Part shown: piece by piece, positions 5,688 to 5,781 of the stretch
Layout: every line of letters starts with the position of its first letter
Position numbering within the stretch: position 1 is the first letter of the stretch
Source: Candidatus Omnitrophota bacterium
GTDB taxonomy: Bacteria; Omnitrophota; 4484-213
Direction of reading: 5' to 3'
DNA: 5,781 nucleotides
Assembly: GCA_003645805.1 (NCBI GenBank)
Contig: QNCL01000046.1
Coordinates: 1-5,781, forward strand
Position numbers and translations under genes: made by a program
The notes under the pieces: model-generated
Databases searched by the model: none
What the model was told of the DNA's origin: nothing
What the model saw: only the letters and a program-made list of their open reading frames with translations

Positions 5688-5781
5688 ATGAAAAAAAGAG
5701 GTTTTACCCTCATTGAGGTAATGGTAGTGGTGGCTATTATTGGTATCTTAGCCGCTGTGCTTATTCCCCAGGTAGGAAAGA
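5688..5781 (+). CDS. Type IV pilin / type II secretion pseudopilin, N-terminal 31 residues
   Basis: The gene runs off the window after 31 codons. The visible part is a textbook class III signal: a short basic leader (MKKRG), the prepilin peptidase site G5/F6, then FTLIE with the conserved Glu at mature position 5. A hydrophobic helix start (VMVVVAIIGILAAVLIP) follows. PilD-type peptidase would cleave after G5 and N-methylate Phe. The mature helix would anchor in the inner membrane and pack into the core of a pilus or pseudopilus. The sequence resembles GspG (T2SS major pseudopilin) and PilA about equally, and these cannot be told apart without the C-terminal domain. It has its own candidate promoter and ribosome binding site and is not part of the riboflavin operon. 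Confidence 0.9.
   Translation, partial: MKKRGFTLIEVMVVVAIIGILAAVLIPQVGK

Overview
This is an ordinary bacterial housekeeping region. The genes are tightly packed and all lie on the + strand. I found no mobile element, CRISPR array, RNA gene or sign of recent transfer. The order is: 3' end of dapA, uppS, cdsA, dxr, ribH, nusB, ribD, ribE, then a 119-bp gap and the first 31 codons of a type IV pilin / type II secretion pseudopilin gene. TAA, TAG and TGA all end genes here, which fits the standard bacterial code. The DNA is moderately A+T-rich and the coding strand is strongly purine-rich, with mostly AGA/AGG arginine codons. An MEP-pathway Dxr, CdsA and a GspG/PilA-type prepilin suggest a bacterium, probably diderm. 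A lineage such as Omnitrophota or another poorly cultured phylum would fit, but the window alone cannot settle this.

Region 1 (1-2834) is an envelope and isoprenoid block. DapA supplies the diaminopimelate/lysine branch used in peptidoglycan. Dxr makes MEP, the precursor of IPP. UppS condenses IPP units into the C55 carrier for wall precursors. CdsA makes CDP-diacylglycerol for phospholipids. uppS and cdsA overlap by 17 nt, and cdsA and dxr abut exactly (TAGATG), so they are probably co-transcribed and translationally coupled.

Region 2 (2903-5568) holds ribH, nusB, ribD and ribE, with nusB (transcription antitermination) between rib genes. RibD, RibH and RibE cover deamination/reduction, lumazine formation and the final dismutation of riboflavin synthesis. 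The GTP cyclohydrolase II / DHBP synthase gene (ribBA) is not in this cluster. Neither gap in front of rib genes (2835-2902, 3371-3423) shows a recognisable FMN riboswitch.

Region 3 (5569-5781) ends the operon with at most a weak terminator-like hairpin. It then has a plausible extended -10 promoter buried in an imperfect palindrome, a strong Shine-Dalgarno sequence, and a prepilin gene that runs off the window.

I see no undescribed system. The points worth a second look are the permuted rib cluster lacking ribBA, a Gln at a normally His active-site position in Dxr, a replaced His in the RibD zinc motif, a variant CdsA signature, and the palindrome over the pilin promoter.
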